A stretch of DNA of 64,000 nucleotides from Sphingobacterium chungjuense (GTDB taxonomy: Bacteria; Bacteroidota; Bacteroidia; Sphingobacteriales; Sphingobacteriaceae). The position numbers were made by a program, and so were the translations under genes. The notes below the pieces were generated by a model, which saw only the letters and a list, made by a program, of their open reading frames with translations, was not told the origin of the DNA and ran no database searches. The stretch's first letter is position 1. Each line of letters opens with the position of its first letter. Where the stretch lies: NCBI RefSeq assembly GCF_011316935.1, contig NZ_WLYS01000008.1, positions 1 through 64,000 on the forward strand, in the 5' to 3' direction. Positions 44,075 to 54,754 of the stretch are shown here, one piece after another.

Positions 44075-46180
44075 ATGATGATAAAACTAACAGGCGGCAA
44101 GAAAAAGCAGTCATTCTTTTACATGATGGCAGCAGCAATGTTGTTCTCTACGACGAACCTTAACGCGCAGCAACAAATAAAGGAGCGCATATCCCCGCAG
44201 CAACGATTTGTACATACTAGTCCAGGCAATCCCTACCTTCCCTTATGGGAGCATGTTCCAGATGGAGAACCGAGAGTTTTCGAAGATCCGGATAGACCGG
44301 GGAAATACCGTGCTTACATCATCGGTTCGCATGATCTGAGAATGGATAGTTATTGTGGCCCGGATATTCGGATGTGGTCTGCGCCAGTCGAAGACCTAAC
44401 AAGTTGGCGAGATGATGGCCCCATTTTTACGTATGAAATTGATGGACAGTGGGATGTGATGTATGCACCCGATCTGGTGGAGGTAAAACAAAAAGATGGA
44501 ACAAAAGAATACTACTTGTATCCACACAGCAGAGGTGCGAATAGAGAAGCGATGGTCGCGAAGGGAAATCGCCCCGACGGGCCATTTACACCAATAAATT
44601 TAACAGAAGACGGTCGCAAGACCTTGCCGGGAAGTATGATCGGTTTCGATCCGGCGGTGTACATTGATTACATCACAGATCCTGCCGATCCTGATTACGA
44701 AATTGGATTTAGAGCTTATGTCTACTGGGGTTTTCAGCGGTCGTTAGCCGCTGAATTGGATCAAAAGACCATGTATTCTGTACGTCCAGGAACGAAGATA
44801 ATTGATCGTTTTATACCAGCAAGTGCCAGATATGGCGAGCTCCGCGATCCAGAAGGAACTTCCTTTCCGCATATTGCAGAAGGCGAAGACTTAGGTGCGT
44901 TCAATTTCTTTGAAGCGTCTTCTATTCGCAAGGTTGGTAATAAGTATGTCTCTGTATACAGTGGCTATTCTGGGCCGGAATACGGCATGACTAGCTCGAA
45001 CTCTACCTTACGTTACCTCGTTGGAGATTCTCCGCTTGGGCCGTGGAAAAGTGGCGGCGTATTGGTCGATTCTAGAGGGCCCGTATTGAACGAAAACGGA
45101 ACAGCGCTTCAAGGTACCAATGGCGGTCATAATACCCATGGAAGTATAGAATTGATCAACAATCAATGGTATGCTTTTTACCACAGACCACCTCGCAACT
45201 TTGGGTTTGCACGTCAGGCTGTTGTCGCTCCCATCCATGTCGACTGGGATGAGAAATCCGTGTCGGAGGGCGGGACGGTACGCATTCGAGCATTCGATCC
45301 ATACGGTCAAAATGAACAATGGACTGCTAAAGACAGTCAAGGAAAAGAATACCCAGGTGCAGAAGTGACTTCCGAAGGTTTTCATATGTACGGATTAGAT
45401 CCTTACCAATATTACTCAGCAGGTTATGCTAGCTATCTATCCGATGTAGGCAGTCAACAAGACTCTTGGGATATTTGGGATAATCATATGCCTATCCATG
45501 TTAAGGATGGACATATCATCGGTTACAAATATTTTGGTTTTGGTGGCTTAGATAAAGATAAGTTCGGGTTAAAGGCTTTCCGTGGTACGAAAAAAGGAAA
45601 TCAAACGGCTTTTAACCTATTTCTAATTCCCAAGACAAAAGAAAGTTTCAAAGTAAATATCTGGCTAGACGGTCCTTGGGACAATGCTACTTGGAAAGGA
45701 ACTAAACTAGGCGAAGTGATTGTTCCAGCTAATGCCAACGATCAAGAAGCGCAGTTTGCCATTGACGTATCTAAGTTTGTAGATCATCTCGATAAAAAGC
45801 ATGCTATTTTCCTAGTGGCTGAAGGAAGTGGTGATAAAGTGCTTTTCGAGTTGAGTGGATTGGGGTTCAGCGCTAAAAAAGATAAATTGCATCGACCAAT
45901 TGTACCTCAAGTAAACATTCAAGTGAACGGAAAAGCCATTGAGGTACCTCAAACGCCAGTACGATCTACTTATGAAAATGGTATTGTCGGGTATGATCTG
46001 TATCAAGCCAATGTAGCACTGGCTGCTAACGAGCAAATGCCAAAAGTAACCGCTTCTTCAGATAGTAAAAAAGTGAAACTATCCGTAGAACAAGCCAATT
46101 CTACATCAACACATGCCGTAGTTAAGGCCGATTTTAATGGTGTAGTCAAGACATATCAGATCGTTTTCGAAAAGAATTAA
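44075..46180 (+). CDS. GH43-like five-bladed beta-propeller glycosidase, secreted
   Basis: The 701-residue protein has a signal peptide (FFYMMAAAMLFSTTNLNAQ) and a GH43-type propeller over about residues 45-380: DGEPRVFEDPDRPGKYRAYI, VMYAPDLVEVKQKDG, GSMIGFDPAVYIDY, FFEASSIRKVGNKYV and NGGHNTHGSIELINNQW. The Asp, Asp and Glu of these blocks correspond to the usual acid-base triad. The rest (about 400-701) is beta-rich and may hold a carbohydrate-binding module (YQYYSAGYASYL, FKVNIWLDGPWDNATWKGTK). It probably removes arabinose or xylose from oligosaccharides. The exact subfamily is not known. The next gene starts three bases after its stop. Confidence 0.8.
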   Translation: MMIKLTGGKKKQSFFYMMAAAMLFSTTNLNAQQQIKERISPQQRFVHTSPGNPYLPLWEHVPDGEPRVFEDPDRPGKYRAYIIGSHDLRMDSYCGPDIRMWSAPVEDLTSWRDDGPIFTYEIDGQWDVMYAPDLVEVKQKDGTKEYYLYPHSRGANREAMVAKGNRPDGPFTPINLTEDGRKTLPGSMIGFDPAVYIDYITDPADPDYEIGFRAYVYWGFQRSLAAELDQKTMYSVRPGTKIIDRFIPASARYGELRDPEGTSFPHIAEGEDLGAFNFFEASSIRKVGNKYVSVYSGYSGPEYGMTSSNSTLRYLVGDSPLGPWKSGGVLVDSRGPVLNENGTALQGTNGGHNTHGSIELINNQWYAFYHRPPRNFGFARQAVVAPIHVDWDEKSVSEGGTVRIRAFDPYGQNEQWTAKDSQGKEYPGAEVTSEGFHMYGLDPYQYYSAGYASYLSDVGSQQDSWDIWDNHMPIHVKDGHIIGYKYFGFGGLDKDKFGLKAFRGTKKGNQTAFNLFLIPKTKESFKVNIWLDGPWDNATWKGTKLGEVIVPANANDQEAQFAIDVSKFVDHLDKKHAIFLVAEGSGDKVLFELSGLGFSAKKDKLHRPIVPQVNIQVNGKAIEVPQTPVRSTYENGIVGYDLYQANVALAANEQMPKVTASSDSKKVKLSVEQANSTSTHAVVKADFNGVVKTYQIVFEKN

Positions 46181-46183
46181 CGT

Positions 46184-47803
46184 ATGATTATAACTTCTAG
46201 CATGGTGATCAAAAAACGAAATACACTAGGAAAAGGAATAGCTTTCATCGCGATGGCTATTTCTTTACAGATCAGTCCGTTATTCGGGCAAGGATCGGTA
46301 ACTAGCAAAGCGACCAATCCGATTATCTTTTCGGATATGCCTGATTTATCGATGATTCGTGTTGACGACACTTATTACATGAGCAGTACCACGATGCACA
46401 TGAATCCCGGTTTGCCTTTGATGAAATCAAAGGATTTAGTCAATTGGGAACTGTTTGGTTATGGTCACACGACCTTGCAAGATATGGATGAACTGAACTT
46501 AGATAATGGTAAAAACGCGTATGGCAATGGAACATGGGCAAGCAGCCTTCGCCATCACAATGGTACTTTCTATGTGAGCACATTCGCTCAAACTACAGGT
46601 AAAACCTACATCCATATCACTAAAGATATAGAAAATGGACCTTGGGAAGTCCAGGAATTTGAACCGATGATGCACGATCACACCTTGTTTTTTGAAGGAG
46701 ATAAGATCTATATGATATGGGGTGGCGGAAAATTGAATATCGTCGAGCTGAAATCAGATTTTTCTGGTATAAAGCCAGAAACGCAACGCGTTTTACTTGA
46801 AAATGCAACCCTTCCTAGCACCGCAGCTGGCACAAAAGGCGGCTTACCAGCGGAGGGATCACAGCTATTCAAGGTGAATGGTAAGTACTATTTATTTAAT
46901 ATCTCGTGGCCTCCGGGAGGTATGCGTACGGTGATTGTGCATCGCGCGGATAAATTAGAAGGCCCTTATGAAGGTCGCGTCGTATTGCAGGATCAAGGTG
47001 TGGCACAAGGCGGATTGATTGATATGCCCAACGGCGAATGGTATGCTTACCTGTTTCAAGATTATGGTGCTGTAGGCCGTATACCATTCTTAGTTCCAGT
47101 AAAGTGGGAAGATGGCTGGCCTGTTTTAGGAATCAATGGGAAAGTACCCTCCGAATTGGATCTTCCAGCTAATAAAGGTTTGATTCCGGGTATTGTAAAC
47201 TCCGATGATTTCTCCCGTAAAGAAGGAGATGCGGCATTGCCTTTGGTTTGGCAATGGAATCATAATCCCGTAGATGAGCTCTGGTCTGTCACCGCAAGAA
47301 AAGGATATCTTCGGCTAAAAACTGGACGAATAGATCAATCATTCTTACAAGCCAGAAATACCTTAACACAACGAACCATTGGCCCCACTTGCGTAGGATC
47401 CACAGCGATTGATATCTCCCATATGAAAGATGGCGATTTCGCAGGTCTTTCTTTGCTACAGAAAAATTATGGGTTATTGGGCGTTCGTATGAGCGGTAAC
47501 GAGAAGCATTTGGTGATGATCAATGCGACGACAGGCACGCCAGAGGAGGTGGCGACTGTAGCAGTGAATCAAAAGATAGTATATCTAAAGGCCATGTGCG
47601 ATTTCACCAATAAAGAAGATGTGGCGACCTTCTATTACAGCGTAGACGGAAAAGCGTGGCTGCCGATTGGTACAGCGTTGAAAATGACTTATACCTTACC
47701 ACACTTTATGGGGTACCGTTTCGGATTGTTCAATTACGCAACTAAACAAGCGGGCGGATACGTAGATTTTGACTTTTTTGACATCCATCAATCAGAACAT
47801 TAA
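46184..47803 (+). CDS. GH43 beta-xylosidase/arabinofuranosidase (subfamily 12-like) with beta-sandwich domain
   Basis: The 539-residue protein has a signal peptide (GIAFIAMAISLQISPLFGQ); the ATG at 46202 is a possible alternative start. The propeller shows DMPDLSMIRVDDTYYMSSTT, MNPGLPLMKSKDLVNWELFG, GTWASSLRHHNGTFYVSTFA, MMHDHTLFFEGDKIYMIWGG and PAEGSQLFKVNGKYY, all typical of this subfamily with Asp, Asp and Glu in place. Residues about 345-539 form the concanavalin-like C-terminal domain (WQWNHNPVDELWSV, GYRFGLFNYATKQAGGYVDF). It should cleave xylose or arabinose from xylo-oligosaccharide ends in the periplasm. Confidence 0.87.
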   Translation: MIITSSMVIKKRNTLGKGIAFIAMAISLQISPLFGQGSVTSKATNPIIFSDMPDLSMIRVDDTYYMSSTTMHMNPGLPLMKSKDLVNWELFGYGHTTLQDMDELNLDNGKNAYGNGTWASSLRHHNGTFYVSTFAQTTGKTYIHITKDIENGPWEVQEFEPMMHDHTLFFEGDKIYMIWGGGKLNIVELKSDFSGIKPETQRVLLENATLPSTAAGTKGGLPAEGSQLFKVNGKYYLFNISWPPGGMRTVIVHRADKLEGPYEGRVVLQDQGVAQGGLIDMPNGEWYAYLFQDYGAVGRIPFLVPVKWEDGWPVLGINGKVPSELDLPANKGLIPGIVNSDDFSRKEGDAALPLVWQWNHNPVDELWSVTARKGYLRLKTGRIDQSFLQARNTLTQRTIGPTCVGSTAIDISHMKDGDFAGLSLLQKNYGLLGVRMSGNEKHLVMINATTGTPEEVATVAVNQKIVYLKAMCDFTNKEDVATFYYSVDGKAWLPIGTALKMTYTLPHFMGYRFGLFNYATKQAGGYVDFDFFDIHQSEH

Positions 47804-47886
47804 AATCAGATGTATTCAGATTTTTAGGGGCAGATGTTTCGCATTTTTCAGGTAAAGCTGCCCATTCGATATATAAAACAATAGCT

Positions 47887-50532
47887 ATGAGAAAAATATT
47901 TTTAAGTGCATTAGGACTATTAGGATTGTTATTTAGTCAATGCAAATCTACTCATGATCATTATGATCACCCCTTCCAAAATCCAGATTTATCGGTCAAT
48001 GAGCGGGTAGAGAATCTATTGCAACTCCTCACACTGGAAGAAAAAGTGGGGTTGATGATGAATGCTTCTAAGCCAGTGCCACGCTTAGGAATCCCTGCGT
48101 ATGACTGGTGGAATGAAGCATTACACGGTGTAGCCCGTTCGGGAAAAGCTACCGTGTTTCCGCAAGCCATCGGAATGGCAGCAACATGGGATGAAAATAA
48201 CCATTTAAAAACCTTTGAGATTATTTCTGACGAGGCGCGCGCTAAGTACAACAAATCCTCGGAAGAGGGAGAGCGTGGTCGATATTATGGGTTGTCGTTT
48301 TGGACTCCAAACATCAATATTTTTCGTGATCCAAGATGGGGGCGTGGTCAGGAAACTTACGGCGAGGATCCTTTCTTGACCACTAGATTAGGATTGGCTG
48401 CGGTAAAAGGACTTCAGGGTGATGATGAGCATTTTTTCAAAACGCATGCTTGCGCCAAGCATTACGCCGTGCACAGCGGTCCGGAATGGAATCGACATTC
48501 CTACGACGCCACCGTATCAAAGCGCGATCTTTGGGAGACCTATCTACCTGCATTTGAAGCCTTGGTAAAAGAAGGAAATGTGCAGGAGGTCATGTGCGCC
48601 TATAATGCCTTCGAAGGTGAACCTTGCTGTGGAAGTAATACGTTGCTTTCCGATATTTTGCGCAATCAATGGGGTTTTGAAGGTATGGTCGTGTCGGACT
48701 GTTGGGCAATCAATGATTTTTATGAAAAAGGCCATCACGAAACCCATGAAAGTGCAGAGGCAGCAGCTGCCGATGCGGTAATCACATCCACAGATCTAGA
48801 ATGTGGTAGTACGTATGAAAACCTATTATTAGCGGTAGAAAAGGGTTTGATTTCCGAAGATCAGATTAATACGTCTTTGAAGAGAGTTTTGCGCGGTTGG
48901 ATCGAGTTAGGTTTATTTGACCCAAAAGGTACAGGGCCATGGGATGATCTGCCCTACAGCATCGTCGCTTCTGCAAAACATCGCGAACAGGCACTGGATG
49001 TTGCGCGCCAATCGATGACTTTGCTTAAAAATGAAAACCATACCTTACCACTTAGCAAGGAGATTAAAAAGATAGCTGTGGTAGGCGCCAACGCTACGGA
49101 TAGTTTAATGCTATGGGGCAATTATAATGGTACGCCAACTTCCACCGTGACGATATTAGAAGGCATTCGTAAAAAATTGCCTAACGCTGAAGTAATTTAT
49201 GAAAAAGGTAGCGATTTGGTGGATCCTTGGGTAAGAAGCTCTCTATATGGATCATTCCAAACCTCGAAAGGTGGAGAAAAGGGATTACTGGTAGAGTTTT
49301 TTAATAATAACGGCTTAGAAGGAAAGCCAGTACGTACGGTCACCAACGATTTGGGCATTGAATACAGTAACCGCGGTGGTACTGCTTTGGCTCAAGATGT
49401 GAATATGGAAAACACCTCGACACGTATCAGCGGATTATTCGTTGCGCCCTATACAGGAGAGATCGTTTTCAAAGCGAATGCGTACGATGGTTATGTATTA
49501 AAGATTGATGGCAAAGAAGTCGCTAAGCGTACGGGTGCATCCGCTATACAGGGAGAAGAGTATGCGATGCAGGTGCAGCAAGGAAAATCATATGCAGTCG
49601 AGATGGAGCACCGTCAAAAAGGGAAAATTAATATTATTGGCCTGTCGGTATTTAAAAAGGAAAAGGCTGAGTTTTCTGGCCTTACCGAGCGATTGAAAGA
49701 TGTAGATGCGATTGTCTATGTGGGAGGTCTTTCGCCAAAGCTGGAAGGAGAGGAGATGTTTGTAGATTATGCAGGTTTTCGGGGCGGCGATCGTACTTCT
49801 ATAGATTTACCTCAAGTGCAAAGAGATCTATTAGCGGCCTTGCGCAACACTGGAAAGTCAGTCACGTTCGTGCTTTGTACCGGTAGTTCGCTCGCCCTGG
49901 AGCAAGATGAGAAGAATTACGATGCACTACTGTGTGCTTGGTATGGTGGTGAAGAGGCTGGAACCGCAGTAGCCGATGTTTTGTTTGGAGACTACAATCC
50001 AGCCGGTAGGTTGCCCGTTACGTTTTACAAAACTTTGGCGCAGCTGGATAATGGGCTTACGCAAACAGGAGATGCTGCCAAACAAGGTTTTGAAAACTAT
50101 GATATGCAAGGACGTACGTATCGCTACTTGAAGAGCCAACCACTCTACGCTTTTGGACATGGCTTAAGTTATGCTACATTTAGCTACGGACATGTAGCGC
50201 TAAAAAATAATAGGATCGATGGTAAAAAAGGATTGCAGTTCGCTATCCCGGTCAATAATACGTCCGATAAACAAGGGGAAGAAGTCGTTCAGGTATATGT
50301 GAAGCGCTTAGATGACCCAAATGCGCCGATCAAGTCCTTACGCGCATTTACTAGAGTGCCGTTTAAAGCGAAACAACAGAAAAAAGTGGAAATCAATCTA
50401 ACATCAGATGCATTCCAATTTTACGATGATGAGCTGGACGCCGTGCGTATCAAAGCAGGCAGATACCGTATTCTTTATGGCGGGAGCTCCAGTGATGATC
50501 AACTCAATAGCCTAGAAGTTGAAGTGATCTAA
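47887..50532 (+). CDS. GH3 beta-xylosidase/glucosidase with PA14 domain, lipoprotein
   Basis: The 881-residue lipoprotein (signal MRKIFLSALGLLGLLFSQC) has the GH3 N-terminal barrel with YDWWNEALHGVARSG and TPNINIFRDPRWGRGQETYG, the KHYAVHSGPEWNRH block and the nucleophile Asp in GMVVSDCWAINDF. A PA14 domain (about residues 455-600: VEFFNNNGLEGKPVRTV, YDGYVLKIDGKEV) interrupts the GH3 C-terminal domain, and a fibronectin-like domain ends the protein (VNNTSDKQGEEVVQVYVKR). The WWNEALHG form is frequent among xylan-locus GH3 enzymes. It likely hydrolyses xylobiose and other short products. Confidence 0.9.
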   Translation: MRKIFLSALGLLGLLFSQCKSTHDHYDHPFQNPDLSVNERVENLLQLLTLEEKVGLMMNASKPVPRLGIPAYDWWNEALHGVARSGKATVFPQAIGMAATWDENNHLKTFEIISDEARAKYNKSSEEGERGRYYGLSFWTPNINIFRDPRWGRGQETYGEDPFLTTRLGLAAVKGLQGDDEHFFKTHACAKHYAVHSGPEWNRHSYDATVSKRDLWETYLPAFEALVKEGNVQEVMCAYNAFEGEPCCGSNTLLSDILRNQWGFEGMVVSDCWAINDFYEKGHHETHESAEAAAADAVITSTDLECGSTYENLLLAVEKGLISEDQINTSLKRVLRGWIELGLFDPKGTGPWDDLPYSIVASAKHREQALDVARQSMTLLKNENHTLPLSKEIKKIAVVGANATDSLMLWGNYNGTPTSTVTILEGIRKKLPNAEVIYEKGSDLVDPWVRSSLYGSFQTSKGGEKGLLVEFFNNNGLEGKPVRTVTNDLGIEYSNRGGTALAQDVNMENTSTRISGLFVAPYTGEIVFKANAYDGYVLKIDGKEVAKRTGASAIQGEEYAMQVQQGKSYAVEMEHRQKGKINIIGLSVFKKEKAEFSGLTERLKDVDAIVYVGGLSPKLEGEEMFVDYAGFRGGDRTSIDLPQVQRDLLAALRNTGKSVTFVLCTGSSLALEQDEKNYDALLCAWYGGEEAGTAVADVLFGDYNPAGRLPVTFYKTLAQLDNGLTQTGDAAKQGFENYDMQGRTYRYLKSQPLYAFGHGLSYATFSYGHVALKNNRIDGKKGLQFAIPVNNTSDKQGEEVVQVYVKRLDDPNAPIKSLRAFTRVPFKAKQQKKVEINLTSDAFQFYDDELDAVRIKAGRYRILYGGSSSDDQLNSLEVEVI

Positions 50533-50572
50533 ATCTCTCTTTGCCGATAGATCATTTATCCCCATAAATGAG

Positions 50573-50616
50573 AAGCCTCCATCCTGCATATGATTTGTAT
50601 GCAGAATGGGGGCTTT
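50573..50616 (+). terminator. Terminator after the GH3 gene
   Basis: AAGCCTCCATCCTGCATA pairs with TATGCAGAATGGGGGCTTT (two mismatches or wobbles) around TGATTTG. It follows the GH3 stop by about 40 bases and divides the locus into at least two transcription units. Confidence 0.75.
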
Positions 50617-50800
50617 GTCTATAGAAGTGACTCCATAGCATCTCTTTAAAGCCTTCTTTATACATTTTTACTGGTTTATAAAACAAATGTATCATCTACA
50701 GAAAAGCAGTTCCACTAATTTTACATCACTGATACTCGTCGATATGCGTTGATGGGCTACGATATTATAAACTTTTAAGTAAACCTACCTATTATATTAC

Positions 50801-53296
50801 ATGACGTACCTTAGATACTGTACTGTCCTGCTTTTGCTTTTTTTGAGCAAATCGACTTTCTCTCAAGAAGTAGAAAGTATTCGTTTTGTAGTAGATGAAG
50901 CGAAGCACGGGTATATGCCACTTGTTCAAGACGGTCAACCAGTTCCTGTCTTGGCCAGTCAGGAGGATTGGCCTGGTGTACAGCGAGCGGTTCGCAACTT
51001 GAGCGATGATTTTCAAAGAGTAACGTCACATACTCCTACCAAAGTAGCTGGAAAATATAGCATCATTATTGGCACACTAGGTCATTCGCCACTCATCGAC
51101 CAGTTGGTGCGAGATCGTAAGATTGATCATACTGCCCTGTCTGGGAAAAACGAAAAATTTTTGATCCAAATAATCGCACATCCGATCGACGGCGTCGACT
51201 CAGCACTTGTTGTTGCTGGTAGCGATAAGCGAGGTACTATTTATGGTATTTATGAATTATCAGCTCAGATTGGCGTATCGCCATGGTACTACTGGGCTGA
51301 TGTGCCTACCGCAAAAAAAGAACAACTATTTGTCAAACCAGGCATATATACGCAAGGTGAACCCGCCGTACGATACCGTGGTATATTTCTGAATGATGAA
51401 TATCCAGCACTCACACGTTGGGCAAATCATACATTCGGCGGCTATAATAGTCAGTTTTACGAAACCGTTTTTGAATTAATCTTACGGCTGAAGGGCAATT
51501 TTTTGTGGCCTGCTATGTGGGGCAACGCATTTTATGATGACGATCCAAAGAATGGGGCTTTGGCTGATGAGATGGGGATTGTGATGAGCACATCTCATCA
51601 TGAGCCCATGGCACGAGCGCAAGCCGAGTGGAAGCGCTATGGCAACGGGGGAGCGTGGGATTACGCCAGTAATAAAAATGGACTTCAGGAATTTTGGAAG
51701 AGCGGGATGCAGCGTACGAAGGATTGGGAAACCATCGTAACCATTGCCATGCGCGGTGATGGAGATGAGCCGATGAGTGATAATCAAAACATTAGTCTGC
51801 TAGAAGATATTGTCCGTGATCAAAGAAACATCATAGAAGAGGTCACGGAAAGTAAAGCCGCAAAAACACCGCAAGTGTGGGCGCTTTATAAAGAGGTACA
51901 AGATTACTATGACGCTGGGATGCAAGTTCCGGATGATGTGACGTTGCTGTTTTGCGATGATAACTGGGGCAATGTGCGAAAGGTACCAGCGCTTAATCAG
52001 CAGCCTAGAGCGGGAGGTTATGGTTTGTATTATCACTTTGATTATGTGGGAGCCCCGCGCAATACCAAATGGTTGAACGTTAGTCAAGTATCTCGTGTAT
52101 GGGAGCAGATGAATATTGCTTATGAGCACGGCGTTGATCGAATTTGGGTAGTGAATGTGGGTGACTTGAAACCCATGGAATATCCTATTTCATTTTTCTT
52201 GGATATGGCTTGGAATCCAAAGCAATTTGAGCCATCCAACCTGTATCAGCATACAGTAGATTGGTGCGAGCAGCAGTTTGGATCTACCTATGCTGCGGAG
52301 GCGGCACGGCTGCTAGATACCTACACCAAATACAATCATCGCGTAACTCCCGAGTTGTTGAATCACAAGACGTATAGTTTGGAGCATTACAATGAGTTTG
52401 AAACCGTCATGGCAGCCTATCAAAATCTGCTCATGGATGCTTTTCGACTATATCATGTTTTGCCCACCGGATACAAAGATTCATTTGACCAGTTGGTGCT
52501 TTTCCCGATTCAGGGGATGTCCAACCTATATGATCTATATTTTGCCAAAGCAAAAAATGATTTTTATGCAGCAAAGCAGGATATAAAAGCCAATTATTGG
52601 GCCGATCAAGTCAAAGCGAGTTTTCTGCGAGATTCCTTGCTCACCCAACATTTCAACACCCTATCTAATGGAAAGTGGCAATACATGATGGATCAGGTGC
52701 GCATTGGTTACCGGAGCTGGAACAATCCACCCCATAGCATCATGCCTACTGTAAGCTACATTGACAGCACAGCAGCAGGCAATTCCAAAATTTTCTTAGA
52801 ACAGGATGGTCATGTCTCTATCGAAGCCATGAATTTCTTTCAGGCGAATCACTCTGGCGCCGTGAAATGGACGGAGATCCCCAATTTGGGAAAGACTGCT
52901 TCTGCGCTTACTACCTTACCCGTGACCGCAGCGATCAATGATGATCTGTATCTCGAATATAAAATTAATACAAAATCCATTGGCCAAGCCAAAATAACGG
53001 TTTTGACATCGCCCACATTGAACTTCAACGCCAATCGCGGTTTGCGGTATGGTATCTCCATCGACGGTAAGGATGAGATCATCATAAACATCAATGGGCA
53101 CTACCGCGGTGAGCTAGGCAAATGGCAGGCAGAAAGAATTATTAATAATGTTACTGAACATCATATCGCGCATCAAGGTGAACATACCATTAGAATCCGT
53201 CCGCTAGATCATGGCATCTTGATACAAAAAATAATGCTTGACTTCGGTGGTCTGCTACCTTCTTACTTAGGAGCACCCCAGAGCAAACAATTATAG
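50801..53296 (+). CDS. GH115 alpha-glucuronidase
   Basis: The 831-residue protein has a signal peptide (YCTVLLLLFLSKSTFSQ) and the GH115 layout: an N-terminal beta domain (KYSIIIGTLGHSPLIDQLV), the barrel with SPWYYWADVPTAKKEQLFVK, RYRGIFLNDEYPALTRWANH, LRLKGNFLWPAMWGNAFYDD, LLFCDDNWGNVRKVP and a C-terminal module (VSIEAMNFFQANHSGAVKWT). GH115 enzymes remove 4-O-methyl-glucuronic acid from internal and terminal xylose residues of xylan. It is complementary to the GH67 enzyme at 56968, which acts only on the non-reducing-end sugar. An untranslated gap of 184 bases after the GH3 terminator holds its probable promoter. Confidence 0.93.
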   Translation: MTYLRYCTVLLLLFLSKSTFSQEVESIRFVVDEAKHGYMPLVQDGQPVPVLASQEDWPGVQRAVRNLSDDFQRVTSHTPTKVAGKYSIIIGTLGHSPLIDQLVRDRKIDHTALSGKNEKFLIQIIAHPIDGVDSALVVAGSDKRGTIYGIYELSAQIGVSPWYYWADVPTAKKEQLFVKPGIYTQGEPAVRYRGIFLNDEYPALTRWANHTFGGYNSQFYETVFELILRLKGNFLWPAMWGNAFYDDDPKNGALADEMGIVMSTSHHEPMARAQAEWKRYGNGGAWDYASNKNGLQEFWKSGMQRTKDWETIVTIAMRGDGDEPMSDNQNISLLEDIVRDQRNIIEEVTESKAAKTPQVWALYKEVQDYYDAGMQVPDDVTLLFCDDNWGNVRKVPALNQQPRAGGYGLYYHFDYVGAPRNTKWLNVSQVSRVWEQMNIAYEHGVDRIWVVNVGDLKPMEYPISFFLDMAWNPKQFEPSNLYQHTVDWCEQQFGSTYAAEAARLLDTYTKYNHRVTPELLNHKTYSLEHYNEFETVMAAYQNLLMDAFRLYHVLPTGYKDSFDQLVLFPIQGMSNLYDLYFAKAKNDFYAAKQDIKANYWADQVKASFLRDSLLTQHFNTLSNGKWQYMMDQVRIGYRSWNNPPHSIMPTVSYIDSTAAGNSKIFLEQDGHVSIEAMNFFQANHSGAVKWTEIPNLGKTASALTTLPVTAAINDDLYLEYKINTKSIGQAKITVLTSPTLNFNANRGLRYGISIDGKDEIIININGHYRGELGKWQAERIINNVTEHHIAHQGEHTIRIRPLDHGILIQKIMLDFGGLLPSYLGAPQSKQL

Positions 53297-53335
53297 ACTA
53301 CATAAAAAATAACCGTAAAAAGAGCAAAGACATCA

Positions 53336-54754
53336 ATGAATTTAGATTTGAAACAGGGAGTGGAAACAAAAGGATTTTATAAGCTTTCGCAAATCCAGCG
53401 GATAGGTTTTGGCTCAGGGGATCTGGCTCAAAATTTGATTTATCAGACAGTTTCCATGTATCTGCTGCTGTTTTACACCAATGTATTTGGTATTTCTGCT
53501 GCGACAGCAGGAGTGATGTTTCTGATCGTTCGGGTTGTAGATGTGTTGTGGGATCCTATGGTTGGCGCGTTTGTCGATAAGAACAATCCTAAAAATGGGA
53601 AGTATCGATCTTACCTGTTGTTCAGCGGTATTCCGCTTACTGGATTTGCTATCCTGTGTTTTTGGAACGGTTTCTCTGGCTCACTTACCTACGCCTACAT
53701 CACCTATGTTGGGCTTTCTATGCTGTACACCTTAATCAATGTGCCCTACGGTGCCTTAAACGCATCGTTGACAAGAGATACTGACGAGATCACCAAACTT
53801 ACTTCCACGCGTATGTTTATGGCCAATCTTGGCGGCTTGGCCGTTGGTTATGGCGTACCTATTGTGGTGCAATATTTTTCTCCAGACGGCAAGATCAATT
53901 CGCAAGTTTCTGGCGAAGCATGGTTTATCACGATGACGATCTATGCTATTGTGGGCTTGTTCTTATTGATTTTTTGCTACACGCAGACGAAAGAGCGGGT
54001 AGTGATGGACGAAAAGGAAACCGAAAATGTCAAGGTTTCTGACCTCTGGACGGAGTTTCGGCGCAATAAACCTTTACGGGTGTTGGCCTATTTTTTCATC
54101 ACCGCCTTTGCTATGATGGCCATTGGTAATTCCGCTGGCTCTTACTACATGATATACAATGTGCAGACCCCGGAGATGCTACCTTATTTTATGGCGCTGG
54201 GATCGATTCCAGCTTTTATTTTCATGCCATTAGTCCCCGCGATCAAACGCGCCATTGGCAAAAGACAACTGTTTTACCTGTTTTTGAGCATTGCCATTTT
54301 TGGAATGATCCTACTTTATGTGATTTCGATTGTCCCTGCGCTCAAAACACAGATATGGTTGGTATTAGTGGCTCAGTTTATTAAATCTAGCGGCGTGATC
54401 GTAGCCACCGGATACATGTGGGCATTAGTACCAGAAGTGATTTCCTATGGTGAACATACGACAGGTAAACGCATTTCTGGAATAGTCAACGCTTTGACGG
54501 GCATTTTCTACAAAGCAGGGATGGCATTGGGAGGTGTAGTTCCGGGTTTGGTGTTGGCTTTCGTTGGGTTTGATCAGAAAAATACCATACGGCAATCGGC
54601 ATTTGCGGAGCAAGGTATACTCTGGTTAGTGGCTGTTATTCCTGCTTTGCTCTTGATTTTAGCCCTGTGGATTATTTCCAAATATGACCTCGACGACGAA
54701 CTTATGGATCAAATAAATTACGAGATCGAATATCGCTATAAAGACCAAATATGA
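53336..54754 (+). CDS. GPH-type (glycoside-pentoside-hexuronide) cation symporter
   Basis: The 472-residue protein has about twelve membrane segments and the GPH signatures RIGFGSGDLAQNLIYQTVSM, DVLWDPMVGAFVDKNNPKNG and YTLINVPYGALNASLTRDTD. Members bring xylosides, melibiose or glucuronides in with protons or sodium. Between GH115 and GH10 it should take xylo-oligosaccharides or aldouronic acids from the periplasm to the cytoplasm. The stop overlaps the xylanase start by ATGA (54751-54754). Confidence 0.9.
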   Translation: MNLDLKQGVETKGFYKLSQIQRIGFGSGDLAQNLIYQTVSMYLLLFYTNVFGISAATAGVMFLIVRVVDVLWDPMVGAFVDKNNPKNGKYRSYLLFSGIPLTGFAILCFWNGFSGSLTYAYITYVGLSMLYTLINVPYGALNASLTRDTDEITKLTSTRMFMANLGGLAVGYGVPIVVQYFSPDGKINSQVSGEAWFITMTIYAIVGLFLLIFCYTQTKERVVMDEKETENVKVSDLWTEFRRNKPLRVLAYFFITAFAMMAIGNSAGSYYMIYNVQTPEMLPYFMALGSIPAFIFMPLVPAIKRAIGKRQLFYLFLSIAIFGMILLYVISIVPALKTQIWLVLVAQFIKSSGVIVATGYMWALVPEVISYGEHTTGKRISGIVNALTGIFYKAGMALGGVVPGLVLAFVGFDQKNTIRQSAFAEQGILWLVAVIPALLLILALWIISKYDLDDELMDQINYEIEYRYKDQI